64,000 nucleotides of DNA from Arthrobacter sp. Soil764 (GTDB lineage Bacteria; Actinomycetota; Actinomycetes; Actinomycetales; Micrococcaceae): contig NZ_LMSI01000022.1 in NCBI RefSeq assembly GCF_001428075.1, forward strand, positions 62,001-126,000. The letters are read 5' to 3'. The notes beneath the pieces were generated by a model, which made no database searches, was not told where the DNA came from, and saw only the letters and a program-made list of their open reading frames with translations. The first letter of the stretch is position 1. Each line of letters starts with the position of its first letter. Positions 48,278 through 56,968 of the stretch are shown here, piece by piece. A program made the translations under genes and the position numbers.

Positions 48278-48868
48278 GTGATCTGCCGTAGCGGAAGCTT
48301 AGGTCGGCCCCTAGACTCTCGCCATGAATGGCGGCAACTGCCTTCGGGCCTACGAATTGGAGTGCTTGGCGTCGTCGCCTTTGCCTTCTACGTTGGAGTG
48401 CTCCTGCTCATCTTTCGGGAGGGCATCGACGATGCGCTGTTTAGCGGGTTGTTCTACGCGCTGATCTTTGTTGTAGGCGCCTACTTCACCCAGAAACGTT
48501 TCCGTAGGACCGCGGCGAGGCTAGATGAGCACGGCCAGTCTCTGATGTTCCTGCGGTATCCAAACAGTTTGCCGGGTTCCCTGAGCGGCGGCTGGCAGAT
48601 GGGTATCCCAACGCCGGCTCCAGGCCGGGTCGACTTCCAGCCGGCCGTGGACGACGAGCTAATCCCCTGCGGCCGCAGCCGGGCCCTCACCGGGCCGCGT
48701 ATCGCCGAACTGCCGCCACGAATAGCCAGCCGAAATGACAACAAGCAGGCTGTCCCATTTGGCTTCCAGATCATCACGCTGGACTCCGATGGCGGAGTTA
48801 TCGAGATAGCCGCCAGTCCAGCGACGCTTCAGAAGATCCAGGACACCGTCGAACCGGTATCCTCGTAG
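48278..48868 (+). CDS. Hypothetical two-pass membrane protein
   Basis: Up to 196 aa with two membrane helices (about residues 28-46 GVLGVVAFAFYVGVLLLIF and 52-68 LFSGLFYALIFVVGAYF), then a 120-residue cytoplasmic domain with beta-rich C-terminus. The start is doubtful: GTG 48278 touches its GGAGG, and GTG 48362 would begin inside the first helix. No family recognised. Confidence 0.55.
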   Translation: MICRSGSLGRPLDSRHEWRQLPSGLRIGVLGVVAFAFYVGVLLLIFREGIDDALFSGLFYALIFVVGAYFTQKRFRRTAARLDEHGQSLMFLRYPNSLPGSLSGGWQMGIPTPAPGRVDFQPAVDDELIPCGRSRALTGPRIAELPPRIASRNDNKQAVPFGFQIITLDSDGGVIEIAASPATLQKIQDTVEPVSS

Positions 48869-48933
48869 CCAGCCCGCCACAAGATCCGGTCAAGCACCTT
48901 GCCTGGGCCGGGAGTCGGTGGTTCATTTCAGGC

Positions 48934-49251
48934 ATGCAAGCCGCGCAGAAAGATCCTCAGGCAAGGAAGTCTGCGGCCTCCACAGAGGAAGCCCGACGAA
49001 GGCTGATACGCATCGCGTACTGGTCCCTGCCGTTCATGATCATCTTCGCGGTGTGGAACTTTATCCCAAACATCTCCTTGCCTTGCCTGATCGCAAAAGT
49101 GGCCGTCCAGACCATATTCGTCATCGTTCTCGGAACGGCTGCGATCCGGTTCTCGCTCTGGCAGCGCGACGAATACGGGCGGGAACGCGGCAGGGATCCG
49201 AAGCACCCGGAGCGGTTTCCGAAGGACCGACGGAACGATGGTCGCCAGTAG
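48934..49251 (+). CDS. Small two-pass membrane protein
   Basis: Protein of 105 aa. Basic N-terminus (ARKSAASTEEARRRLIRIAYW), helices about 30-47 and 52-70, then a charged tail. No binding site stands out before ATG 48934. Function unknown. Confidence 0.5.
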   Translation: MQAAQKDPQARKSAASTEEARRRLIRIAYWSLPFMIIFAVWNFIPNISLPCLIAKVAVQTIFVIVLGTAAIRFSLWQRDEYGRERGRDPKHPERFPKDRRNDGRQ

Positions 49252-49269
49252 CGGCGCTACGCTGAGCCT

Positions 49270-49547
49270 GTGGAACGCGTGCTGCTGGACCAGATGATCC
49301 AGACCGAAGACCGATTACGGACAGCTGGACCTGGTGTGGGACGAGGACGGCTGCTTCGATGGCGACCGAGACAGTCGTACGGTGGGCGGGTCAAAGGTCT
49401 CGTGCCGTGGTCCACTCGAGGGATGTCGTTGTCCTGTTCGTGGACACCCAGCCGGCGGGCGCCATTGCCTTCCACCACGACTTCCTGGTCGCCGACGACC
49501 CGAAAACCTTCTTCAGGCTGACCGGGACTAGGGGCAAGCTGGATTAG
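49270..49547 (+). pseudogene. Decayed gene of unknown function
   Basis: Protein-like pieces lie in different frames: MERVLLDQMIQTED (from 49270), then TDYGQLDLVWDEDGCFDGDRD one frame over, then VVLFVDTQPAGAIAFHHDFLVADDPKTFFRLTG to the stop at 49547. The pieces read as one protein broken by at least two indels. Confidence 0.45.
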
Positions 49548-49658
49548 GCCTTACTGATTGGCTCTTCTTCTGGTGCTTCGCGGAGGCCATGATTAGCTTT
49601 ACGGCCCTATGCGCTGGCCAGCAGAAGACGGCTGGGCAATTCCAGAAGAGAACATCAT

Positions 49659-49843
49659 ATGATCCGGAAACTGCTTTGCAGATGGGGGGTGGCCATCGTT
49701 GGCTAGCCCAAATGAATGACGGTGAGTACCGCCGTCAATGTAGCTATTGCGGGAAGAAGGATCCCAGTAATGCCCGCTGGTCGGGGAGGCTCTCCAGCCG
49801 CGACCACCCCCAAGATCCCCATAGCCGCGACTACTTCTACTAA
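49659..49843 (+). pseudogene. Small CGK-type zinc-ribbon-like gene, copy 1 (frameshifted)
   Basis: MIRKLLCRWG begins at 49659, then a six-G run (49684-49689), after which the family sequence continues in another frame: GGHRWLAQMNDGEYRRQCSYCGKKDPS to the stop at 49843. Inserting one G would restore a 61-aa protein. The domain has the paired C-x2-C and H...W pattern shared with the copies at 49898, 50170 and 53670. Confidence 0.55.
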
Positions 49844-49897
49844 GCAGTGGATCGCGGTTTTTCCCGGGATCATCGGCTCGTCCAATCGGAGTTCGTC

Positions 49898-50056
49898 ATG
49901 TTCTCAGACTTAATGTGCAAGCTCAACATCCATCACCAGTGGCACACAGAACACTCCGACGATGGAGACCTGTACAGACGCTGCCTTCATTGCGGCAAGG
50001 ATGGAGCCGACTGGGACGGTGCCTCAGACAACTGGGCGCTAAGGCGCTGGTGGTAG
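49898..50056 (+). CDS. Small CGK-type zinc-ribbon-like protein, copy 2 (intact)
   Basis: Protein of 52 aa: MFSDLMCKLNIHHQWHTEHSDDGDLYRRCLHCGKDGAD... The pattern C-x3-IxHxW-x-EHxDDGxLYxRCxxCGKD could bind one zinc (H, H or C, C, C). It is the best-preserved of four related units within about 4 kb. ATG 49898 follows an AATCGGAG stretch. Function unknown. Confidence 0.65.
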   Translation: MFSDLMCKLNIHHQWHTEHSDDGDLYRRCLHCGKDGADWDGASDNWALRRWW

Positions 50057-50169
50057 GACTGTGCAGAGGAATGCAGAGCAGGCAGGGTTACTTAGGACGT
50101 CGATCGCATATCTAACGATTGACCATCCCCCTCGGGTCAAATGAAGGCCCTCATGGAGATTTGAATTGG

Positions 50170-50292
50170 AATCGACCTGATCCAGGCCCTGCTGTGCAGG
50201 CTCTGGACATACGGCATGAGCGATGCGACGAACACACCGAGGACGGCAGCCTGTACAGGGGCTTTCTCCGCTGCGGCAAAGACGATGCTTAA
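50170..50292 (+). pseudogene. Small CGK-type protein, copy 3 (decayed)
   Basis: The frame ending at 50292 reads ALDIRHERCDEHTEDGSLYRGFLRCGKDDA-stop, clearly related to copy 2, but the normal N-terminal CRL segment is in another frame (LLCRLW) and the first cysteine of the CxxC pair is lost (GFLRC). Probably non-functional. Confidence 0.55.
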
Positions 50293-50548
50293 CGGACAAG
50301 GGCAGCTTTGGTGCTTGGTCAGACGGATGAAACTGGGTACGGCAGTTCAGGTCACGCCCGCCGTCGGCGGTAGCGAATATCCACTGCTCCAAAACAAGCA
50401 AAGAGACGCCCCCAGTTCCTACAGGCCTATGCTGGCCCTCCACTTTTACGGCCCACCAGCACCCCCCTTCGCTCCCCGAATGCCTTACCCGCAGCGGCCC
50501 AATCTGCCATCTTGGTGCCGGCACGGGACCACAAACCGAGAGGGACAA

Positions 50549-50686
50549 ATGATCGGTGCATGGGGCTACTTGCCATTTGAGAACGACGACGCGCTGGACT
50601 GGCTCGACGAACTCGAAGCCGGCGAAGCGGAAGTCGTGCGGAAGCACCACAAGCCAGTCGTGGAGCGGACGTCCGTGATCGTCTGA
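50549..50686 (+). pseudogene. Truncated DUF4259-like gene
   Basis: MIGAWGYLPFENDDALDWLDELEAG matches the N-terminal signature of DUF4259 proteins (M-G-x-W-G...F-x-N-D-x-A-x-D). Family members are about 130 aa; this stops after 45 residues. GAGAGGGA precedes the ATG. Likely a remnant. Confidence 0.55.
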
Positions 50687-50812
50687 AGGCGCAGCGCCGG
50701 GTTCCAAGCAGCACACGCGCAGTAGATTGCTGCGGCGCTGCAGGGCTTCTATCATGGTTCCACCGGTTCCTCTCTGCGCCAAACAGGGACGGTATTGAAG
50801 GTCGCGAGTGCC

Positions 50813-51055
50813 ATGGTGAAGAAACCTCTCAGGCACCGGACGGATGAAGCGACAAAGTCAGAGAACGGCAGCGAGCATCACAGGCTGCATCTGACGGAGT
50901 GGCTGCGGCGCGAGGACGAGGGCCTAGAGCGCGGATACAGCAGCATCTTTCTCAGTTACCACGACCGGCCGCTCGCGCCTGAGGCGACTTGCATCCAGGG
51001 GCACGAGATCCAGCCGGGGCAGGACCACTGCAAGCAGGGGCACCCTGTCGGGTAA
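50813..51055 (+). CDS. Small hypothetical protein with cysteine/histidine tail
   Basis: Protein of 80 aa (86 from GTG-type start 50795). Charged helical N-terminus, ending CIQGHEIQPGQDHCKQGHPVG, a C-x3-H...C-x3-H pattern that could bind a metal. The binding site is weak. No family recognised. Confidence 0.45.
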   Translation: MVKKPLRHRTDEATKSENGSEHHRLHLTEWLRREDEGLERGYSSIFLSYHDRPLAPEATCIQGHEIQPGQDHCKQGHPVG

Positions 51056-51097
51056 GGACGCCCCTCAGCGCAGCACCCAACCGGGACCGGTGCTTTG

Positions 51098-52273
51098 TCA
51101 GCTGGCTGGCTTGCAGATGCGGTCCAGGGCCTCGTTCAGGGTTGACTCGATCTGGCCGTGCAGGAGGTCACGCTTGTCCTGGGTAGAAGGATCTTCGAGC
51201 CCCGTGGGCATCGGTGGTGTTGTGACGGTCATCGCCGCCTGGTACTGCCCGTCTCCGCTGCTGACTGCTACCGTCTGGTAGTCATCGAATGCGCCTAGGC
51301 CCTCGTGCCGGGACTCTTTCGAACATCCATCCGCGTGCTCCCACAGGCCCAGCCCGTACGGGCTAAAGCCGGGGCTGGTCTTCATCTCGTGCAGTGACGC
51401 CGCAGAGACCGCTCGTCCCTGGAAGAGTCCGGCCATGAGGAGGTTCAGGTCTTCCATGGTCGAAACCGCGCCGCCTGCCGGGCTGCCGTCCGCGAAGGGG
51501 ATGTCTGTGGTGTCGATTCGTTCACCGCGGAGGGTTACGTAGCCGTGCAGCAGTCCGGCCTCGTGCGGGTCGACGTGATCCAGGCTGGTGTGCCTCAAGC
51601 CAAGGGGGTCAAAGACCTCCTCCTGCATGACCTGGACATAGGGCTTGTGCCGCAGCGTCTGGACCAGGAGGCCGAGTGCAAGGTAATTAGTGTTCGAGTA
51701 CTTGAAAGACCCCACACTGGCCGAGGTCCAGGGAAGGGTCCCTGCTAACTTTAGGCCCCGCTCCATCGTGAGTGTTTGGGAGAAGACAGAGCGAATGTCA
51801 GCATCCTTCGGCAGTGCATCGTTGACTTCGGGCATTCCGGACGTGTGGCTCAGCAGTTGCCTCACGGTTATTGGTCCCGGAGGCTTAAGTGTGGATGTAA
51901 AGCCTGGAATGACGTCGTTGACGGGATCGTCGAGGCCGATCAGGTGATCGTCGACGAGCTTCAGCACCGCTATGGCTGTCATCGTTTTGGTGACGCTTGC
52001 GACCGCCACCCGGTCCGTGGGCTGAGCCTGCGTCCTGGACTCAAGATCGCGCACACCGTAGGCCCTGGACCACTCACCCCCGGGCCAGCGGATCTGGACC
52101 ACTGCGGCTACCGCGCCCTCATCCAGGAACAGTTGGACCTGATTTTCCAAGGGAGCGAAGGGACTGGGCGAAGGTGATGGCGGTGCGGGCTCATCGGTGG
52201 AATAGGTACAGCCAGACACAAGGAGGATGACTGCGAGCGACGCCCGCCTCCACACCTCATTCTTCGTGTTCAT
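51098..52273 (-). CDS. Serine hydrolase lipoprotein, beta-lactamase/esterase class C fold (copy A)
   Basis: Extracytoplasmic lipoprotein of 391 aa, lipobox VSGC at residue 22. Catalytic S-x-x-K in ASVTKTM (about 93), the YSN motif in FKYSNTNY (about 191) and a class C-type lid region. Such proteins are esterases or peptidases more often than true beta-lactamases. A paralogue lies at 54466; residues 35-150 are nearly identical between them while the C-terminal halves differ more. Confidence 0.87.
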   Translation of the reverse strand: MNTKNEVWRRASLAVILLVSGCTYSTDEPAPPSPSPSPFAPLENQVQLFLDEGAVAAVVQIRWPGGEWSRAYGVRDLESRTQAQPTDRVAVASVTKTMTAIAVLKLVDDHLIGLDDPVNDVIPGFTSTLKPPGPITVRQLLSHTSGMPEVNDALPKDADIRSVFSQTLTMERGLKLAGTLPWTSASVGSFKYSNTNYLALGLLVQTLRHKPYVQVMQEEVFDPLGLRHTSLDHVDPHEAGLLHGYVTLRGERIDTTDIPFADGSPAGGAVSTMEDLNLLMAGLFQGRAVSAASLHEMKTSPGFSPYGLGLWEHADGCSKESRHEGLGAFDDYQTVAVSSGDGQYQAAMTVTTPPMPTGLEDPSTQDKRDLLHGQIESTLNEALDRICKPAS

Positions 52274-52463
52274 TGCCGCATCCGCTCGGGACGAGATGAC
52301 AGGTTAGCGGCCGCCCACGGCACCCCGTCCGGCCAAACCTGTGGCGGCACCGTCGCCCCAGCCCCTCAATCTTAGGACTGACCGGCGCGGTGGGGAACCC
52401 TTCGCGCACTAGCCCAGCCTCGTGGCGACCCGTAGATTGCGGCCAAGAGGCGGGTCGCGTCAC
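51098..52463. repeat. Direct repeat copy A (serine hydrolase gene plus 190-bp upstream)
   Basis: Matches 54466-55835 in the same orientation. The upstream 190 bases (52274-52463) are about as well conserved as the 5' coding part, so promoter and gene were duplicated together. Confidence 0.9.
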
Positions 52464-52917
52464 CACCCACTGATGACTTCCTGCCATCGCTACCCGGTCA
52501 GTTATCTTTCCTTACTTCCAGCAGGTGCGATCCGACGACGTCTCCCTTCAACTTTTGCCGGTACACCCGGGGCCATGCAGAGGCCATCATTGAAGGGCCA
52601 GAGCGCTGCGATTTGAATCGGAGACTGTCATGGCCAGGCCATGCTCGGGGCCGGTGTTCTCTGAGCAGGGACGAGACCAATTCACTCGGAAAGTGTAGCT
52701 TTGAGCACTTCACCAACAGCCCCCTAGTGCGTCTTTTCGGGCACGTGGGGCCGAGGCTTTGGCGCACTAGCGGGGATGACCGCATTCGCCCGACGGGGGG
52801 ATTCACCATCCGTTCCCCGTTGTCCAAAAAGGGGGAGCATTTGCTCCTGGCATCTCTTGTGGTCATTGTTGGCTGGGCGTAACGTCCGCAGCATAAGGGT
52901 TGCCTTTGGAGGCCTCC
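52464..52917. other. Stretch without a supported gene
   Basis: Only shadow frames here; a 5-base-rich GGAGG at 52906 belongs to the following lipoprotein. Nothing else recognisable. Confidence 0.4.
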
Positions 52918-53652
52918 ATGCGTGTGTTGCTACGCCGTTTCATCTCCATGACATCAGTCTTGTCCGTTTGCCTGGGCCTTTCGGCGTGCACTGCCAGCGT
53001 GGCGCCAGCCCCCGCACCGACAACGGAGGCTCGCACAGTCCCACCGATGCCCACGCTCCCAGCGCAGCCGGACAGCGGCGACATCGACCCCGGTACATAC
53101 CTCGTCACCAGCTTCAAAGAGAATTTCGAGATCACCGTCCCAGACGGCTGGGTGAGTGAAGACGGCGATGGCCTGGGAAAGGACGACCCGGATCAGCCGG
53201 ATGACTTGGGGGTCTTCGTCGGTTGGTGGCCCTCCAACCATGTGCCGACCGACGCATGCAAGTGGCAGGGCGCACTCGTCGAGGTCAATCCGTCGGCCAA
53301 GGCCTTCGTCGACGCGATGACGGCGCAGACGTCAACGGCCAGCACCCCTCCCGTCGAGGTCATGGTGGGCGATTACTCCGGCGTCGAGTTCGACCACTCC
53401 GTGGAGGGCGACGTGAACATCAAAGCCTGCGACAACGGTCAGTTTTGCGTTCACTCAGAATATTCGAACCTATGCACCCGCTGGTACTCGAGCACCGCTG
53501 AGCGCGAAACCTACCGGGTTGTCAACCTGCACGGCCAGCGCGCTATGTTCTGGGTGGTCCAATTCCACGAATCGATCAATTCGGAGTTGGCAAGGGAGGC
53601 ACGCGCCGTCTTCGACTCGATCGTGTTCAAGCTGCGAGAAGTGTCCAGCTGA
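52918..53652 (+). CDS. Lipoprotein of unknown function
   Basis: Protein of 244 aa. Signal peptide with lipobox LSAC (Cys24 counting from ATG 52918), Ala/Pro/Thr linker to about 55, then a globular domain (TFKENFEITVPDGW-like; several cysteines: DACKW, KACDNGQFC, SNLCTRW) that may form disulphides outside the membrane. GGAGG lies 7 bases before ATG 52918; TTG 52900 is less likely. No family recognised. Confidence 0.75.
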   Translation: MRVLLRRFISMTSVLSVCLGLSACTASVAPAPAPTTEARTVPPMPTLPAQPDSGDIDPGTYLVTSFKENFEITVPDGWVSEDGDGLGKDDPDQPDDLGVFVGWWPSNHVPTDACKWQGALVEVNPSAKAFVDAMTAQTSTASTPPVEVMVGDYSGVEFDHSVEGDVNIKACDNGQFCVHSEYSNLCTRWYSSTAERETYRVVNLHGQRAMFWVVQFHESINSELAREARAVFDSIVFKLREVSS

Positions 53653-53669
53653 TGCGATAGGCGGCGATC

Positions 53670-53836
53670 ACAAGCCGAACATTCGGCACGATTGGCATGT
53701 CGAACACGCCGAAGACGGCAGCCTCTACAGCCGCTGCCGTCGATGTGGCAAGGACGACGATGACCGCTACGGCGGGCGTCGCGGCGCCGAGTTCAGTAAA
53801 TGGCTGGGGCCGACCGGAGGAGGCGGATTCGGTTAG
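53670..53836 (+). CDS. Small CGK-type zinc-ribbon-like protein, copy 4
   Basis: The frame reads KPNIRHDWHVEHAEDGSLYSRCRRCGKDDDDRYGGRRGAEFSKWLGPTGGGGFG-stop. The core is closest to copy 2 (HxWHxEHxxDGxLYxRCxxCGKD). No ATG/GTG start exists between the upstream lipoprotein stop and this core in frame, so either the start was lost or the unit is a remnant. The coordinates mark the visible domain. Confidence 0.5.
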
Positions 53837-53856
53837 CGGACAGCCCGCCATCTCCT

Positions 53857-54273
53857 TCAAGCTTTGAGTAGGCGGCTGAAGGCCAGGTGGAGGGGCCGAA
53901 TCCGCCGCAGCCAGAGCGACCTCGACTTGCGCATAAATGGGTCCCGGCGTTGGGCCGATGCCGGATGCTCCTCGGCCCAGGCCACGACGATCGTTGACAT
54001 GTCCATAAATTCGCGGGCGTCGGCGATCACGGCCGACCATTCCGGGGACTGCGTCGCTGCCGCAGCAGCCTCACGGCTTTCGAACCAAACTTCGCCCAGG
54101 CCTGCATATGGAGGGTCGGCTCCATCGAGTGCCGGGATACAGCGGTTCTGAACATACGCCTGCACCCCCGGAACGGCCAGCACTAGGGGGACATGGCGCG
54201 TTAGCCACCGCTGCACGGCCTCTTCATGGTCCAGTTCCCTTTGGACCTGCCAACTCGTCAGCCTCTTGATCAT
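53857..54273 (-). CDS. EthD-like dimeric alpha/beta-barrel protein
   Basis: Protein of 138 aa with HEEAVQRWLTRHVPLVLAVPGVQAYVQNRC and, further on, AGLGEVWFESREAAAAATQSPEWSAVIADAREFMDMST. This matches the EthD pattern: W..HVPL, pGv..Yvqn, evwF.s..a..aa..spe. Members act in degradation or polyketide-like pathways as dimers; the substrate here is unknown. The C-terminal 35 residues are basic and not part of the domain. Confidence 0.72.
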   Translation of the reverse strand: MIKRLTSWQVQRELDHEEAVQRWLTRHVPLVLAVPGVQAYVQNRCIPALDGADPPYAGLGEVWFESREAAAAATQSPEWSAVIADAREFMDMSTIVVAWAEEHPASAQRRDPFMRKSRSLWLRRIRPLHLAFSRLLKA

Positions 54274-54465
54274 GAACGCCTCGCATACACCGGATAAGAG
54301 CGGAGCCTCAAAGTATCAACTGACCATGAACAGGTCCATACGTCGTTAGCCGGCACGTCCAGAGTTAGGCGCTGAGATGTCATCCTGAAAGATACTGTCC
54401 GGGCGGGTCAGGGCCTGTCATAGTGGTGCCAGTACGCCGGAAGCCGAGCGGGGCAATTGATGGAA

Positions 54466-55641
54466 TCAGTTGGCCGGGCTGCAGATGTGGTCAAGGGCCT
54501 CGTTAAGGCTGGACTCGATCCTGCCGTTCAGGTAGTCGCGCTTGTCCTGGGTGGAGGTGTCCTCGAACTCCGTGGGCATTGGTGGGGTTGTGACCGTCAT
54601 CGCGGCCTGGTACCGCCCGTCTTCACTGCTGACGGTAACCGTCTGGTAGCCCCAGAACGAACCCCGGCCCTCAAGCCGCGCCTTGGCCGAACATCCATCC
54701 CCATGCTCCCACACGCCCAGCCCGTATGGGCCAAAACTGGGCCTCGTCACCATCTCCTGCAGGGTCGCCGAAGAAACGGCACGCCCCTGGAAGATTCCCG
54801 CCATGAGGAGGTTCAGGTCTTCCATGGTGGATACAGCGCCGCCAGCCGGGTTGCCGACCGCGAAGGTGTTGTCCGTGGTGTCCACGCGCTCACCGCGCAG
54901 GGTTGCGTAGCCGTGCAACAGTCCGGCCTCGTGCGGGTCAACGCGGTCCAGGCTGGTGTGCTTCAAGCCAAGGGGGGCAAAGACCTCCTCCTGCATGATT
55001 TGCACGAAGGGCTCGTGCCGCAGCGTCTGGAGGAGGAGGCCGAGTGCAAGGTAATTAGTGTTCGAGTACTTGAAAGACCCGACGTCGTCAGAGGCCCAGG
55101 GGAGAGTCCCCGCCAGTTGCAGACCCCGTTCCATGGTGAGTGTTTGAGTGAGAGCCGGACGGAAGTCGACCTCGCGTGGCAGGGCATTGTTGACTTCGGG
55201 CATTCCGGACGTGTGGCTCAGCAGTTGCCTCACGGTTATTGGTCCTGGAGGCTTAAGTGTGGATGTAAAGCCCGGAATCACGTCGTTGACGGGATCGTCG
55301 AGGCCTATCAGGTGATCGTCGACGAGTTTCAGCACCGCTATGGCCGTCATCGTTTTGGTGACGCTTGCGACCGCCACCCGGTCCGTGGGCTGAGCCTGCG
55401 TCCTGGACTCAAGATCGCGCACACCGTAGGCCCTGGACCACTCGTCCCCGGGCCAGCGGATCTGGACCACTGCGGCTACCGCGCCTTCGTCCAGGAACAG
55501 TTGGACCTGATTTTCCAAGGGAGCGAAGGGACTGGGCGAGCTCGACGGCGGTGCGGGCTCATCGGTGTAATAGGTACAACCTGAGACAAGGAGAATGACT
55601 GCGAGCCACGCCCGCCTCCACACGTGATTCTTCGTGTTCAT
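54466..55641 (-). CDS. Serine hydrolase lipoprotein, class C fold (copy B)
   Basis: Protein of 391 aa, same length and layout as the gene at 51098: lipobox VSGC, S-x-x-K in ASVTKTM, YSN. The first 150 residues are nearly identical to copy A, while the region after about 150 has many substitutions (for example GPYGLGVWEHGDGCSAKARLEGRGSFWGY here). Both copies keep all catalytic residues, so both may be active with diverging specificity. Confidence 0.87.
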   Translation of the reverse strand: MNTKNHVWRRAWLAVILLVSGCTYYTDEPAPPSSSPSPFAPLENQVQLFLDEGAVAAVVQIRWPGDEWSRAYGVRDLESRTQAQPTDRVAVASVTKTMTAIAVLKLVDDHLIGLDDPVNDVIPGFTSTLKPPGPITVRQLLSHTSGMPEVNNALPREVDFRPALTQTLTMERGLQLAGTLPWASDDVGSFKYSNTNYLALGLLLQTLRHEPFVQIMQEEVFAPLGLKHTSLDRVDPHEAGLLHGYATLRGERVDTTDNTFAVGNPAGGAVSTMEDLNLLMAGIFQGRAVSSATLQEMVTRPSFGPYGLGVWEHGDGCSAKARLEGRGSFWGYQTVTVSSEDGRYQAAMTVTTPPMPTEFEDTSTQDKRDYLNGRIESSLNEALDHICSPAN

Positions 55642-55835
55642 TGCCGCATCCGCTCGGGACGAGATGGCAGGTTAGCGGCCGCCCACGGCACCACGTCCGG
55701 CCAAACCTGTGGCGGCACCGTCGCCCCAGCCCCTCAATCTTAGGACGGAGCGGCGCGGTGGGGAACCCTTCGCGCACTAGCCCAGCCTCGCGGTGGCGAA
55801 CCCGTAGATTGCGGCCAATAGGCGGGTGACGTCAC
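54466..55835. repeat. Direct repeat copy B
   Basis: Partner of 51098-52463; the copies start 3368 bases apart. The 3.4-kb period includes the lipoprotein, the CGK-type unit and the EthD-like gene, which occur once. Confidence 0.9.
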
Positions 55836-55874
55836 AGTCCTCAGATTGTTGACTGCCTCCATGCTGTGCCCGGG

Positions 55875-56790
55875 TCAGCGATCCTCTGTTGTCACATTCA
55901 AGTGCGCTTCGAGGACATCCCGGACCGAGGTCCACTCATGCGTGCCGTAGCGGTCGTTGTTGACGTGATGGAGTTCGGCTTCGCCGCTGAACATGCTGAC
56001 GAAGTACTGCATACCCTGCCACGCGGGGAAAGCCTGGTCTTTGTCCTTCGACACGCGCCGGCCGATTCTGCTCACGGCCCCTAAGAGACTGGTGGTACCG
56101 GCCCATTGCAGGGAAAAGGGTGTCCTCGTGAGTTCGGTCATGGTCCGGGCGATACTTCGTGCCGTGACTCGGTCGCCGGCTACCTCGACGACCCGTGGTG
56201 CGTCCTCGTCGAGGGCGACAAGCGCGACGACGCGTGCGACGTCGTCCTTGGCCGTGAAGTCGAGAATCTGGTCCGGTGAGGACCAGAACAGGACCCGGTG
56301 ACGCTTGAACAAGATCATGGGCGCCTGCCCGGTGAGCATGTCGGCGAACGCCCCGTTCAGTACTGAAGTCACGCGGATGGGGGCGGCGTCGAGTTCGGCG
56401 GCGAGCTCGCGACGGAGCTCGAAGTTGCGGTTGCTGCCCGGGGTGATCCGGCGGTAATCCGCAGAGTAGTCCGACGGGATAAACCGTGCCACCCCTGCTT
56501 CGACGGCGGCCGCGAGGAGCGCCCGCTGCGCGTCAACAACGACCGGCCGTGCACCGCTGACGGCCGAAATGACCGTGTCGACACCGGACAGTGCTGAGGC
56601 GAGGCCAGCCCGATCCGTGTAAGCGACCTCGTGGATCTCCACGCGGCCGTTCCCGGCGTAGATGCCGTGGGCCAACCCGGTCCCGGGGCGCGTCAGGACC
56701 CGGACCAGGGAGTCGCCGCGTAGGAGTTCGCTGACAATGCGCTGGCCGAGGTCACCGGTGGCTCCGGCGACGAGAACGGTGATGGCAGTG
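55875..56790 (-). pseudogene. NmrA-type NAD(P)-binding protein lacking a normal start codon
   Basis: The minus-strand frame encodes ITAITVLVAGATGDLGQRIVSELL followed by the remainder (GVDTVISAVSGARPVVVDAQ, FIPSDYSADYRR, VEVAGDRVTARSIA). The Rossmann GATGDLG marks an NmrA/atypical SDR protein. No ATG, GTG or TTG lies upstream of GATGDLG in this frame; AGAAGAG precedes ATC codons near 56790. The first usable start (TTG 56675) would delete the nucleotide site. Either a lost start or a rare ATC start. Confidence 0.65.
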
Positions 56791-56968
56791 ATGATGTGCT
56801 CTTCTCGGTGGGGATGGGCGCTGCAGCCCGATAGGAGCAGCCGCCCCCAGGTTGTCCAGGTAGACGCCGTTCGAGCCGGGCCCTCATGCAGAAATGGTAC
56901 TCGGCGAAGAAGCAGTGGACTGCCCCGTTGAATTGGCCGGCAAGAGCTAGTCCGTTGCCCTGATGTCC

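Noticed and set aside
54457-55584. 375-aa plus-strand frame over the second serine hydrolase
   Set aside because: Also open in the paralogue only partly, lacks motifs; antisense shadow of the catalytic gene.
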